A stretch of DNA of 64,000 nt from Alteraurantiacibacter buctensis (GTDB lineage Bacteria; Pseudomonadota; Alphaproteobacteria; Sphingomonadales; Sphingomonadaceae), in the NCBI RefSeq assembly GCF_009827655.1, contig NZ_WTYV01000001.1, positions 806,001-870,000 on the forward strand, in the 5' to 3' direction. A model generated the notes under the pieces. The model saw only the letters and a list, made by a program, of their open reading frames with translations. It was not told where the DNA came from and did no database searches. Positions 35,213 through 46,432 of this stretch are shown here, one piece after another. The position numbers were made by a program, and so were the translations under genes. The stretch's first letter is position 1, and every line of letters starts with the position of its first letter.

Positions 35213-36163
35213 TCAGGCAGCCGCACTCGTCAGTTGCACGAACACGTCCTCCAGGTCCGCCTCGCGGGTGGAGACGTCCTCCACGGTGAAGCCCTGGTCC
35301 TGCAGCAGGCCCAGCACCTGGCCGGCGGTCATCTCGGCCTTGTCATAGGTAACCTCGATCACCCGCTCGCCCGCCTTCACGCACTTGCGGAAGCGCGGGT
35401 CTGCGGGCAGCGCGGTAATGTCGCGGTCAACCGTTACCGCCACCACCTTCTCGCCCATCAGGCCGACGAGCTCGCGGGTGGGCTTGTTGGCGATCAGCTG
35501 GCCGTGGTTGATGATGGCGATGCGGTCGCACAGCTGCTCCGCCTCTTCCAGGTAGTGGGTGGTGAGGACCACAGTCACGCCCTCATGGTTCAACTGCTGC
35601 ACCAGTTCCCACAACTGGCGGCGCAGTTCCACGTCCACCCCGGCGGTCGGCTCGTCCAGCACCAGGATCGGCGGGGAATGGACCATCGCCTTGGCGATCA
35701 GCAGCCGCCGCTTCATGCCGCCCGAGAGGGTGCGGGCATAGGCGTTGCGCTTGTCCGACAGGTGGACCGCGCGCAGCAATTCCTCGCTGCGGCGCAGGTG
35801 CTTGGCCACGCCATACATGCCGCCCTGGTTCTCCAGCACCTCGAACGGCGTGAAGAAGGGATCGAACACGATCTCCTGCGGCACGATGCCGATGTTCAGC
35901 TTGGCGTTGCGGTGGTCATGATCGATGTCATGGCCCCAGATCGAGATCGTCCCGCTGGTCTTGGTGACGAGGCCGGCCATGATGTTGATCAGCGTGCTTT
36001 TGCCCGCCCCGTTGGGGCCCAGCAGGCCGAACACCTGGCCCTGCGGCACGTCGAACGACAGGCCACGCAGCGCCTCCTTGGGCGGGGCCTTCCTGGTCCC
36101 GGCATAGCGCTTGGTAACGTCGCGGATCTCGATCGCGTTTTCTGGGGCGTTTTCGGACGGCAT
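35213..36163 (-). CDS. ABC-2 type transporter ATP-binding protein
   Basis: 316 residues. Walker [10 protein letters not shown] (49-57), signature LSGGM (146-150), Walker B ILVLDEP (166-172) and the H-loop in [11 protein letters not shown] are intact. A C-terminal domain of about 75 residues follows, as in CcmA/YadG-type exporters. The matching permease (YadH-like) is not adjacent in this window. Confidence 0.92.
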   Translation of the reverse strand: MPSENAPENAIEIRDVTKRYAGTRKAPPKEALRGLSFDVPQGQVFGLLGPNGAGKSTLINIMAGLVTKTSGTISIWGHDIDHDHRNAKLNIGIVPQEIVFDPFFTPFEVLENQGGMYGVAKHLRRSEELLRAVHLSDKRNAYARTLSGGMKRRLLIAKAMVHSPPILVLDEPTAGVDVELRRQLWELVQQLNHEGVTVVLTTHYLEEAEQLCDRIAIINHGQLIANKPTRELVGLMGEKVVAVTVDRDITALPADPRFRKCVKAGERVIEVTYDKAEMTAGQVLGLLQDQGFTVEDVSTREADLEDVFVQLTSAAA

Positions 36164-36227
36164 GAGGGACGCTCTAGGCGCGCGGCGCGGCTTGCGTAAA
36201 GGGCGCTGTGGAATTAGGCAGCGAGGC

Positions 36228-36449
36228 ATGAGCCAGACACCTGCATTCGTCCCCGAAACCGTCACCGTCACCACCACCCGCGTCATGTGCGACGGTGCCA
36301 GCGAGATCCGCGGCGGCGCAGCCCTGGGCCACCCGCGCGTGTGGCTGGAGATCGACGAGGCGGGCTATGTCGATTGCGGCTATTGCGACAAGCGTTTCGT
36401 GCTGGCCGGCAGCCCCGCGGAAGGCACGATGGGGCACGCCGCAGACTGA
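36228..36449 (+). CDS. zf-CHCC zinc-finger domain protein
   Basis: 73 residues. C...[20 protein letters not shown]...F gives the Cys-His-Cys-Cys zinc site of the NDUFS6-like family. In mitochondria this fold is a complex I accessory subunit, and alphaproteobacterial versions may play the same role. Divergent from the ABC gene. Confidence 0.87.
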   Translation: MSQTPAFVPETVTVTTTRVMCDGASEIRGGAALGHPRVWLEIDEAGYVDCGYCDKRFVLAGSPAEGTMGHAAD

Positions 36450-36536
36450 TTGCGGCTCTTCGCGTCGCACCCTTCGGCGCCGGTCAGGCTCCGTTCAGCC
36501 ACGTGCAGGCACCATTCGTCGGCAAGAAGGAGAACG

Positions 36537-36950
36537 ATGATGAAAAAGATTCTCGCAAGTGTCGCCGCTGCTGCCGTGATGGTTGGCGCAGGCACGGCCG
36601 CCCAGGCGGAAACCCGGCAGGAGCGGTCGGAAGCCCGCCTGGCCGAGATGCTGGAAGGGTACCAGGCCGGTGAGCCGGTCAACTGCATCAACGCCATCCG
36701 TAGCAATCGGCTGACCGTGCTGCCGCATGTGGGCCTGGTCTATGACGCGGGGGACACGATCTACGTGGCCCGCGCCACCAACCCGAACATGCTCGATTCG
36801 GACGATGTGCCGGTGATCGAGCGGTATTCCAGCCAGCTCTGCCGCAATGACGTGATGCGCACGTTCGATCGCTATTCGCCGTCGTTCAGCGGTGCGCTGT
36901 TCCTGGAGAACTTCGTGCCCTACCACAAGGTGGACAACGGCGAAGGCTGA
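36537..36950 (+). CDS. Exported small hypothetical protein
   Basis: 137 residues with a signal peptide (KKILASVAAAAVMVGAGTAAQA). The mature part holds a helix (RQERSEARLAEMLEGYQAG), Cys in VNCINAI and SQLCRND that could form a disulfide, and a strand-rich rest. Similar secreted proteins are common in sphingomonads but the function is unknown to me. GAAGGAG lies before the tandem ATG. Confidence 0.75.
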   Translation: MMKKILASVAAAAVMVGAGTAAQAETRQERSEARLAEMLEGYQAGEPVNCINAIRSNRLTVLPHVGLVYDAGDTIYVARATNPNMLDSDDVPVIERYSSQLCRNDVMRTFDRYSPSFSGALFLENFVPYHKVDNGEG

Positions 36951-36976
36951 ACCAGCTCTCCTGACGGGAGCCTGTG

Positions 36977-37008
36977 CGGCCGCCCGCGAGTTTGCTCGCG
37001 GGCGGCCG
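36977..37008 (+). terminator. Hairpin terminator
   Basis: A perfect 14-bp stem with a TTTG loop lies 27 bases past the exported-protein stop and is followed by a short pyrimidine-rich TTCCCGTTT. Confidence 0.8.
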
Positions 37009-37112
37009 TTCCCGTTTGGGGCCGGGCGGGTGCGGCCATTTACATTCCCCGCCGCGCAGGCCAGTCTCGCCCCCGGTAACCGGCCGCCAGAGCCGGGCGT
37101 TCAGGGGAGGGA

Positions 37113-37565
37113 ATGATGCATTACGCGGTGTGGCTGCTGCGGCTAGGCTTTGCCGCCTGGCTGGTGCCTGCGGGCCTCAACCATTTCTATCCGCTGTTCC
37201 CGCAGCCGCTGGGCAACCAGCCGGAAAGCACGGCGCTGATCACCGCGCTGATCGAGACCGGGCTGTTCAGCCTGGTCAAGGCGGTGGAGCTGTTTGCCGG
37301 GTTGTGCCTGCTGCTGGGCTGGCGCGTGCCCCTGGCGCTGCTGCTGGAACTGCCGATCAGCTTCAACGTGTGGTATTGGGACGTGCCGCTGCAGGGGTGG
37401 GGTTCGGTCTCGGCCTACTATGGCTGGGCCGTGCTGCTGGCCAACCTGCTGCTGATGCTGGCCTATCGCCACAGCTACGCCGCGATGCTGAACCCCGTGG
37501 CCACGCCGCGCTGGCCTCCGCGCCTGGCGGACCTGGGCTATGGCACCGACAGGGAGGCGCGCTGA
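37113..37565 (+). CDS. DoxX-like membrane protein
   Basis: 150 residues with four hydrophobic segments. LRLGFAAWLVPAGLNHFYPL and the later KAVELFAGLCLLLGWRVPLALL fit the DoxX/DoxD-like group. GGGGAGG precedes tandem ATG codons. It is translationally coupled to the next membrane protein. Confidence 0.7.
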   Translation: MMHYAVWLLRLGFAAWLVPAGLNHFYPLFPQPLGNQPESTALITALIETGLFSLVKAVELFAGLCLLLGWRVPLALLLELPISFNVWYWDVPLQGWGSVSAYYGWAVLLANLLLMLAYRHSYAAMLNPVATPRWPPRLADLGYGTDREAR

Positions 37566-38194
37566 TGGCCCGCCTGCTCGATGCCGCGCGGCTGGTGCTG
37601 GGGCTGGCCCTGGCCGTGCTGGCGCTGAACCACGTGCTGGCGGTGCACCTGCCCTTCCCGGTCGGCGCCACGCCCATGGCTTTCGAGCTGCTGGAGGCGC
37701 TGCACTTCAGCCGGCTGATCTATGTGGCGATGGGCCTGCTGCTGGTGGCGGGGCTGGCGCTGATGGTCGGCCGCTTCGTACCGCTGGCGCTGGCGGCGGC
37801 GATGCCGGTGCTGGTGTGCATGGCCTACTGGGCCGTGGTGCTGGAGCGCAGCGCCGCCTGGAGCGTGGTGGCGCTGGGCTTGGTGGGCGTGGCCGCGCTG
37901 CTGATGCTGGCCCACCTCCACGTCTATGCCGCCGTGCTGCAACCCCGCCCGCTGGCTGCCGGCGAGAGCGAAGAGCGGCGCTACGAGCGACGCTATGCCT
38001 GGCCGCTGGGCCCGCTTGCCCCGCGCGAGGCTGCCCTGGCCCTGCTGCCACTGGCGGGCGCGGCGGCGTTCTACCACTTCCTGCTGCCGCCGATCCTGGC
38101 CTATGCGTGCCTGGCCGTGCTACTCTATCCGCTCGCCGTGCTGGCCTTGCGGCTGGTGCAGGGCCTGCTGGCCAAGCCGCAGCGGGGGGACTAG
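37565..38194 (+). CDS. Six-span membrane protein
   Basis: 209 residues with about six hydrophobic segments and a charged loop (AGESEERRYERRYAW). The first half resembles the DoxX-like protein before it, suggesting duplication. The start shares bases with the upstream stop (TGATG). Function unknown; the pair probably forms one complex. Confidence 0.65.
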   Translation: MARLLDAARLVLGLALAVLALNHVLAVHLPFPVGATPMAFELLEALHFSRLIYVAMGLLLVAGLALMVGRFVPLALAAAMPVLVCMAYWAVVLERSAAWSVVALGLVGVAALLMLAHLHVYAAVLQPRPLAAGESEERRYERRYAWPLGPLAPREAALALLPLAGAAAFYHFLLPPILAYACLAVLLYPLAVLALRLVQGLLAKPQRGD

Positions 38195-38204
38195 GGCTGG
38201 CGGG

Positions 38205-38696
38205 ATGAGCAAGCCCATTCTCGTCCTCACCACCGGCGGCACGATCGACAAGAACTATTTCGACGCGCTGAGCGAATACCAGATCACCGACAGCGGCATT
38301 CCTGCCCTGCTGGGCGAGGCGCGCGTGGCCCTGCCGTTCCGCGTGGTGGAGCTGATGAGGAAGGACAGCCTGGAGCTGACCGAAGCCGACCGGCTGCTGG
38401 TGGCCGCCGCCGCGCGAGAGGCGCCGGAAAGCCGCATCGTCATCACCCACGGCACCGATACCATGACCGAGACGGCCCGTGTGCTGGCCGCCGAAGTGCC
38501 CGGCAAGACGATCGTGCTGACCGGAGCCCTCAGCCCGGCGCGCTTTGCCGAGACCGACGCGCCCTTCAACCTGGGCATGGCCTTCGCCACCGCGCAGGTC
38601 GCCCCGCCCGGCGTATGGATCGCCATGAGCGGCGAGGTGTTCGACGGGCTCAAGGTGAAGAAGGACCGCGCGGCGGGGAAGTTTGTGGCCATTTAG
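38205..38696 (+). CDS. Single-domain asparaginase homologue (N-terminal domain only)
   Basis: 163 residues. LTTGGTIDKNYFD has the nucleophilic Thr of L-asparaginases and THGTDTMTETA the second active-site Thr-Asp pair. The C-terminal domain found in normal enzymes of about 330 residues is missing, and the sequence after the stop shows no remnant. Short stand-alone versions are known in Proteobacteria; activity would need an unusual oligomer. Confidence 0.78.
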   Translation: MSKPILVLTTGGTIDKNYFDALSEYQITDSGIPALLGEARVALPFRVVELMRKDSLELTEADRLLVAAAAREAPESRIVITHGTDTMTETARVLAAEVPGKTIVLTGALSPARFAETDAPFNLGMAFATAQVAPPGVWIAMSGEVFDGLKVKKDRAAGKFVAI

Positions 38697-38746
38697 GCGA
38701 AGAGGCGGCGCGCACTGGGCAGGCCCCGGGCGCGCCCCGCCCCGCC

Positions 38747-39193
38747 TTACTGGCTCAACTGGCCCCGGATCGCGCCGTTGGGATATTCAGCGGTATGCAG
38801 GTTGACGTAGAAGTCCGCCGGATTGCCTTGCAGCCGGTTCTGGGTCCACTCGCGCCCGTCCCTGCAACCCTGCCAGCGGCCTTCGTTGGACTTGGTAAGG
38901 GTGAAGACCGGCGGGCCGTTGGTTCCGGCGCGGCCGAAGTGGATGTGGGCAGCGGTGACATCGCCGATCCCGCGCACGTTCTTCACTTCCCAGCAGACCT
39001 GGTCAAAGCCGTCCGATACGGAAATCTCGGCATCGGCCATGCCATCGGGGTCGCCGGCGGGTACTTCGTTGCTACCCATCAGATGGGCGCGATAGGTGTC
39101 GGACGAAGCGTCGACAGCCTCCTCCTCGATGGTAGCGCAGGCGCCCAGCATTGCGATGCCGGCAACTGCGGCCAAGGTGGTGGTCAGTTTCAT
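38747..39193 (-). CDS. CHRD-domain lipoprotein
   Basis: 148 residues. The signal ends in LGAC, giving a lipidated Cys. The mature region has MGSNEVPAGDPDGMADAEI, GDVTAAHIHFGRAGTNGPPV (parts) and a C-terminal YPNGAIRGQL, the CHRD pattern. CHRD proteins are secreted or surface beta-sandwich domains of unclear function. An EcfG-type promoter lies 52 bases upstream, so it belongs to the general stress response. Confidence 0.88.
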   Translation of the reverse strand: MKLTTTLAAVAGIAMLGACATIEEEAVDASSDTYRAHLMGSNEVPAGDPDGMADAEISVSDGFDQVCWEVKNVRGIGDVTAAHIHFGRAGTNGPPVFTLTKSNEGRWQGCRDGREWTQNRLQGNPADFYVNLHTAEYPNGAIRGQLSQ

Positions 39194-39244
39194 GGGACTA
39201 TCCTCTCGGTGAACACCGCGAAGTTGCGGCTTCATGCGCGAGAG

Positions 39245-39270
39245 AACGTAGGGAACTGTGTTCGCGTTCC
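39245..39270 (-). promoter_or_regulatory. EcfG-type general stress promoter
   Basis: On the minus strand GGAAC (39270-39266), exactly 17 bases, CGTT (39248-39245) match the alphaproteobacterial EcfG consensus GGAAC-N16/17-CGTT. It faces the CHRD lipoprotein gene with its start about 52 bases downstream. Confidence 0.75.
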
Positions 39271-39302
39271 GAGTGCTGGTCGGATCGTCGTGTCGTGTGC
39301 AG

Positions 39303-39920
39303 CTAGTCGCGGAAAAAGGCGCAAATTTTTGCCGCGATCCGGGCGCGAAACGCCGCCCCGTCCGACAACCCATCGCCTGTTCCCGGCGGCGGCATGTCCA
39401 TATAGCTGAAGTGGCCTGCCAGCGGCTCGACCGTGAAGTCCACCGGACAACGCAGCCGCGCCAGGAAGGCCTTGTGCGAGGCCGGGGTGGTGATCGAGTC
39501 CTGCCCGGCAGAACGCAGCAGCAACGGCACCGCCAGCTTTTCTGCCGCGCCGGGGGCCAGGAAGAATTCCACCGGCGGGGCCAGCGCGGCCACTTTCGCC
39601 AGCCGGGGCTGGTGCGGCACCGAAAGGCGCGCGCCGGGGCCGTGCCACATGTCCGCCCCAGCAAAGCCGATCAGCAGCGCCGCGCCCAGCGAATGGCCCA
39701 CGCCGTAAAGCGGCAGGGCTGGGTCCGCACCCGCCAAAGCCTCGGCCATGATGGCGATGCGCCCTTCCATCTCCGCCACGCTGGCGCGCGGGGCGGCAAG
39801 CATCGCAAACTCCGGTGCGATCACGCTGAAGCCCGCCGCTTCCAGCCGCCCGATCAGCCCCCGGTGGCGCGCGGGCGATCCTCCGCCGCCTGCGGCAACG
39901 AGGACGGTGGCGCGGCTCAA
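39303..39920 (-). CDS. Alpha/beta hydrolase
   Basis: 205 residues. GHSLG is the nucleophile elbow, GQDSITT supplies the acid and LAGHFSYMD the His. A GGGG oxyanion loop is near the N-terminus (VAAGGGGS). The start is TTG 1 base after the guaA stop, so it is coupled to guaA. Substrate unknown; the small size fits a dienelactone-hydrolase-like esterase. Confidence 0.75.
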   Translation of the reverse strand: MSRATVLVAAGGGGSPARHRGLIGRLEAAGFSVIAPEFAMLAAPRASVAEMEGRIAIMAEALAGADPALPLYGVGHSLGAALLIGFAGADMWHGPGARLSVPHQPRLAKVAALAPPVEFFLAPGAAEKLAVPLLLRSAGQDSITTPASHKAFLARLRCPVDFTVEPLAGHFSYMDMPPPGTGDGLSDGAAFRARIAAKICAFFRD

Positions 39921-39921
39921 G

Positions 39922-41499
39922 CTATTCCCACTCGATCGTGCCCGGCGGCTTGCTGGTATAGTCGTAGACCACCCGGTTCACCCCCTGTACCTCGTTGACG
40001 ATGCGGGTGGCGCAGCCGGTGAGGAAGTGGGCGTCGAACGGGTAGACATCGGCGGTCATGCCATCGGTGCTGGTCACCGCCCGGAGGCCGCAGACCGAAT
40101 CGTAGGTGCGATAGTCGCCCATCACGCCCACGGTCTTGACCGGCAGCAGCACGGCAAAGGCCTGCCAGATGGCGTCATAGAGGCCGGCCTTGCGGATCTC
40201 GTCGAGGTAGATGGCATCGGCCTTGCGCAGGATGTCGCAACGCTCCTTGGTCACCTCGCCGGGAATGCGGATGGCCAGGCCCGGGCCGGGGAACGGATGG
40301 CGGCCCACGAAGATGTCGGGCAGGCCCAGCTCGCGGCCCAGCGCGCGCACCTCGTCCTTGAACAGTTCGCGCAAGGGTTCCACCAGCTTCATGTTCATGC
40401 GTTCGGGCAGGCCGCCAACGTTGTGGTGGCTCTTGATCGTCACCGAGGGGCCGCCGGTGAAGGACACGCTCTCGATCACGTCGGGATAGAGGGTGCCTTG
40501 GGCCAGGAAGTCCGCCCCGCCCAGCTTGTTCGCCTCTTCCTCGAACACGGCGATGAACTCCGCGCCGATGAACTTGCGCTTCTTTTCCGGGTCGGTCACC
40601 CCGGCCAGGCCCGCCATGAAGCGCTCCTCGGCATCCACCACCACCAGCGGGATGTTGTAGTGGTCGCGGAACATCGTCTCCACCTGTTCGCGCTCGTTCA
40701 TCCGCAACAGGCCGTGGTCCACGAACACGCAGGTCAACTGGTCGCCGATCGCCTCGTGGATCAAGATGGCGGCGACCGAGGAATCGACCCCGCCGGACAG
40801 GCCGCAGATCACCCGCCCGCTGCCCACCTGCTGGCGGATCTCGGCCACTTTCGTTTCGCGATAGGCGGCCATCGTCCAGTCGCCTTTCAGGCCGCAGACC
40901 TTGTGGACGAAGTTGGCCAGCAGCTTGCCGCCATCGGGGGTATGGACCACCTCGGGGTGGAACTGGGTGCCGTAGAACTTGCGGCTCTCGTCCGCGATCA
41001 CGGCAAAGGGCGCGCCGTCGGATACGGCCACGATCTCGAAGCCGGGGGCAAAGCGGGTGACGGTGTCACCGTGGCTCATCCACACCTGGTGGCGTTCACC
41101 CACCTGCCACAGCCCGTCGAACAGCGCGCAATCGCGGGTAACGGTCAGGTAGGCACGGCCGAACTCGCCGCCGTCGCCAACTTCGTGCCCGGGCCGCACT
41201 TCGCCGCCGAGCTGGTGGCTCATCACCTGCTGGCCATAGCAGATGCCCAGGATCGGCACCCCGGCATCGAACAGTTCCAGCGGCGCGCGCGGGCTGCCTT
41301 CTTCCGGCACCCCGGCGGGCGAGCCGGACAGGATGATGCCCCTGGGCCGCATCCGTTCGAAGGCGGCAAGCGCCAGGGTGAAGGGGGCAATCTCGCAATA
41401 GACCCCCGCCTCGCGCACGCGGCGGGCGATCAGCTGGGTCACCTGGCTGCCGAAATCGACGATGAGGATGGAATCGGGGTGCATGGCGGTATCGGTCAT
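39922..41499 (-). CDS. guaA: GMP synthase (glutamine-hydrolysing)
   Basis: 525 residues. It converts XMP to GMP. The class I glutaminase domain has GICYGQQ (Cys87) and FHPEV, the PP-loop ATPase has [11 protein letters not shown], and the C-terminal dimerisation domain is complete. ATG 41499 is the start. The 219-base region upstream holds several short palindromes. Confidence 0.97.
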   Translation of the reverse strand: MTDTAMHPDSILIVDFGSQVTQLIARRVREAGVYCEIAPFTLALAAFERMRPRGIILSGSPAGVPEEGSPRAPLELFDAGVPILGICYGQQVMSHQLGGEVRPGHEVGDGGEFGRAYLTVTRDCALFDGLWQVGERHQVWMSHGDTVTRFAPGFEIVAVSDGAPFAVIADESRKFYGTQFHPEVVHTPDGGKLLANFVHKVCGLKGDWTMAAYRETKVAEIRQQVGSGRVICGLSGGVDSSVAAILIHEAIGDQLTCVFVDHGLLRMNEREQVETMFRDHYNIPLVVVDAEERFMAGLAGVTDPEKKRKFIGAEFIAVFEEEANKLGGADFLAQGTLYPDVIESVSFTGGPSVTIKSHHNVGGLPERMNMKLVEPLRELFKDEVRALGRELGLPDIFVGRHPFPGPGLAIRIPGEVTKERCDILRKADAIYLDEIRKAGLYDAIWQAFAVLLPVKTVGVMGDYRTYDSVCGLRAVTSTDGMTADVYPFDAHFLTGCATRIVNEVQGVNRVVYDYTSKPPGTIEWE

Positions 41500-41587
41500 G
41501 CCCAAGGCGCTTGCCCTGTGCGCGCGGCTAAGTCCAGCGCAGGGCTAAAAATGGCCACAACCGGTGCGATGCAAGCCGCAACGCCGC

Positions 41588-41642
41588 GTTGCAAAACATG
41601 CAACACTTGTCGCATTGTTCGCAATTGCACAATTTTATTGCG
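41588..41642. promoter_or_regulatory. Cluster of short palindromes in the guaA/small-ORF intergenic region
   Basis: GTTGCA/TGCAAC (41588-41593 and 41599-41604), the palindrome GCAATTGC (41621-41628) and CGCAAT/ATTGCG (41620-41625 and 41637-41642) crowd together among repeated GCAA/TTGC words. This AT-richer patch is the only candidate promoter area for guaA on one strand and the tiny ORFs on the other. Confidence 0.4.
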
Positions 41643-41661
41643 CGCCTATTTGGCTCCCATC

Positions 41662-41702
41662 GGCGGGGCGGACCCCTCTCTCCCTCCCAAATCCGCCCCG
41701 CC
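41662..41702 (+). promoter_or_regulatory. Leader hairpin upstream of a tiny ORF
   Basis: Perfect 11-bp arms (GGCGGGGCGGA/TCCGCCCCGCC) with a 19-base pyrimidine-rich loop end 3 bases before the CCGGAG ribosome binding site of the ORF at 41719. It could stabilise the short mRNA or control access to the ribosome binding site. Confidence 0.5.
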
Positions 41703-41718
41703 AACCGGAGTTCTTACC

Positions 41719-41802
41719 ATGCGTACCTTTGCTATCGACATTTTCGCCACCATCGCCCTGATCGCCATCAGCACCTCGGCGCTGACCGCGTTCGTCGCCT
41801 GA
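41719..41802 (+). CDS. 27-residue membrane peptide
   Basis: MRTFAIDIFATIALIAISTS and a short tail ending AFVA: one transmembrane helix with a basic N-terminus. CGGAG lies 9 bases before the ATG. It is followed 23 bases later by another 27-codon ORF and then a strong terminator, which supports a real short transcript. No family recognised. Confidence 0.5.
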   Translation: MRTFAIDIFATIALIAISTSALTAFVA

Positions 41803-41825
41803 ACCGGCGGCTGGAGGACCACCCG

Positions 41826-41909
41826 ATGAAGCGGATCGCCAAGCGCCTGCTGGAAGCCTATTTCGCCAGCGTGGAGCGCCTGCCGGTGCCGCCGATCTGG
41901 ATGGCCTGA
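41826..41909 (+). CDS. 27-residue basic peptide
   Basis: A basic amphipathic helix (MKRIAKRLLEAYFASVERLP) ends in VPPIWMA. GGAGG lies 8 bases before the ATG, a near-perfect ribosome binding site. It pairs with the membrane peptide just upstream; together they could be a two-peptide membrane system or a toxin-like pair, which is speculation. Confidence 0.5.
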   Translation: MKRIAKRLLEAYFASVERLPVPPIWMA

Positions 41910-41939
41910 GCGACGCGAAAATCGCTGTACCACAGCCTG

Positions 41940-41964
41940 ACGGCCGCCCCACCCGGGCGGCCGT
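41940..41964. terminator. Bidirectional hairpin terminator
   Basis: Perfect 10-bp arms (ACGGCCGCCC/GGGCGGCCGT), 5-base loop, followed on the plus strand by TTGCGTTTGCGTTT. It separates the tiny ORFs from the convergent DUF421 gene. Confidence 0.8.
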
Positions 41965-41977
41965 TTGCGTTTGCGTT

Positions 41978-42426
41978 TCAGGCTGCGCCCTTCGCCTCGA
42001 TGAAGCTGATCTTGCCGTTGGTTTCCAGGATTGCCCACTCGACTTCGGCCACACGGGCGATGCCCGCCAGCCGCATCTCGGCCTCGAACTCGTTGAGGGT
42101 CAGGCGGTTGCGTTTCAGCATGTCGCGCAGCAGTTCGCCGTGGCGCACCAGCACGGCAGGTTCGCCGTCCAGCATCGCTTCCACCCGACGCGAGCGCATG
42201 GCCACAAGGCCCAGCACCAGGCTCCAGAAGGCGAAGGTGCTGATCGCCAGCGTGGCCCCGGTCAGGCTGAAATCGTTGTGCGTCACCCCCTGTTGCAGCA
42301 GGTCGCCGATCACCACCAGCAGCACCAGTTCGAACGGGGTCATTTCGGCCAGTTCGCGTTTGCCCAGCAGGCGCAGCAGGCCGAAGACCAGGAAAAACAT
42401 CACCGTGGCGCGCAGCACGATATCCA

Positions 42427-42427
<1 letters not shown>
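41978..42427 (-). CDS. DUF421 (YetF-like) membrane protein
   Basis: 149 residues. An N-terminal membrane part (LRATVMFFLVFGLLRLLGKRELAEMTPFELVLLVVIGD, parts: GKRELAEMTPFELV) is followed by a cytoplasmic domain with NRLTLNEFEAEMRLAGI. GKRELAxMTPFE is the family signature. Function unknown. Its start shares bases with the stop of the gene upstream (TGATG). Confidence 0.9.
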
Positions 42428-45620
<3,193 letters not shown>

Positions 45621-45628
45621 GCGATAGC

Positions 45629-45652
45629 CGGCGCCCCGTCATCAGGGCGCCG
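45629..45652. terminator. GC-rich hairpin between gyrB and the catabolic operon
   Basis: Eight perfect pairs (CGGCGCCC/GGGCGCCG) with an 8-base loop lie between the convergent stops of gyrB and the last operon gene. There is no T-run. Confidence 0.55.
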
Positions 45653-45661
45653 ACTCCCCCC

Positions 45662-46432
45662 TCAAGGCGTAACCGTGATCGATACCCGGCGGTTGCGCCA
45701 GTCGCCGGTCTGCGGTTCCTCCGAATAGGTCACCGCCACGTCCTCCACGCTGGGCACCAGGCCTTCGAACATGCGGCCGACCGAGCGGGCGCGGATTTCG
45801 GCAAGGCCTGCCCGCTCCTCCACCAGCGTACCGTCGCTCAGCCGCACGGCACCGCGCAGCCCCTCCACGGCCAGGTGCCGGGCACCGACCTGGTTGGCAT
45901 AGGTCAGCACGGCCTGCAGATCCCCCGGGGTCTGGAAATTCACCCCGCTATCGAACGGGAAATAGATCTCGAACGTCCGCACCTGGAATGGCGGTTCGGG
46001 CGCCGGCGGCGGTGGCGGCGGGACGAAGGCCAGTGTGCCCGCGCTCGGCCCCGGCGGACGGCGCGGCACGAACGGCAGGACATAATTCGGATCGGCCATT
46101 TCCAGCCGGTTGCACTCGGGCGACATCTCCAGCATCGGGGCCACCTTCACCGGCTCCAGCACGATGCCGCCGCAGATGCGCGTGCCATCGGGATCGGGCG
46201 TGCCTTCCACCAGCGCCTTGTGGCCCAGCCACGGCGGGTTGAACGGGGCCGACACGTCGGTCTGCACGCCCATGTAGTAGGTTTCGCCCTCGTACTCGGT
46301 CAGCCAGCACGGCACGCTCACCGTGTCGCGCACATAGGGACAGGCGATGAAGGCGAGTTCGGTTGCGGATGCCGTCTGGCCCGACAGGAGCAGGCCGAAA
46401 CCGGCGGCGGCAGCAAGAAGACGGTTGGCCAT
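45662..46432 (-). CDS. Exported OmpA-like/periplasmic protein, last gene of the operon
   Basis: 256 residues with a signal peptide (RLLAAAAGFGLLLSGQTASA). A Cys-containing N-terminal domain and a Pro-rich linker (FVPPPPPPAPEPPFQ) precede a domain beginning TFEIYFPFDSG, with NQVGARHLAVEGLRG and EERAGLAEIRARSVGRMFEGL, which follows the OmpA C-terminal pattern loosely. The peptidoglycan-binding Asp/Arg pair is not clearly kept. It overlaps the cytochrome gene (TGATG). Confidence 0.65.
   Translation of the reverse strand: MANRLLAAAAGFGLLLSGQTASATELAFIACPYVRDTVSVPCWLTEYEGETYYMGVQTDVSAPFNPPWLGHKALVEGTPDPDGTRICGGIVLEPVKVAPMLEMSPECNRLEMADPNYVLPFVPRRPPGPSAGTLAFVPPPPPPAPEPPFQVRTFEIYFPFDSGVNFQTPGDLQAVLTYANQVGARHLAVEGLRGAVRLSDGTLVEERAGLAEIRARSVGRMFEGLVPSVEDVAVTYSEEPQTGDWRNRRVSITVTP

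Noticed and set aside
39748..41802. A 684-codon open frame on the plus strand opposite guaA
   Set aside because: Shadow of guaA. Only its last 28 codons, from ATG 41719, are kept as an independent small ORF because of their own ribosome binding site.
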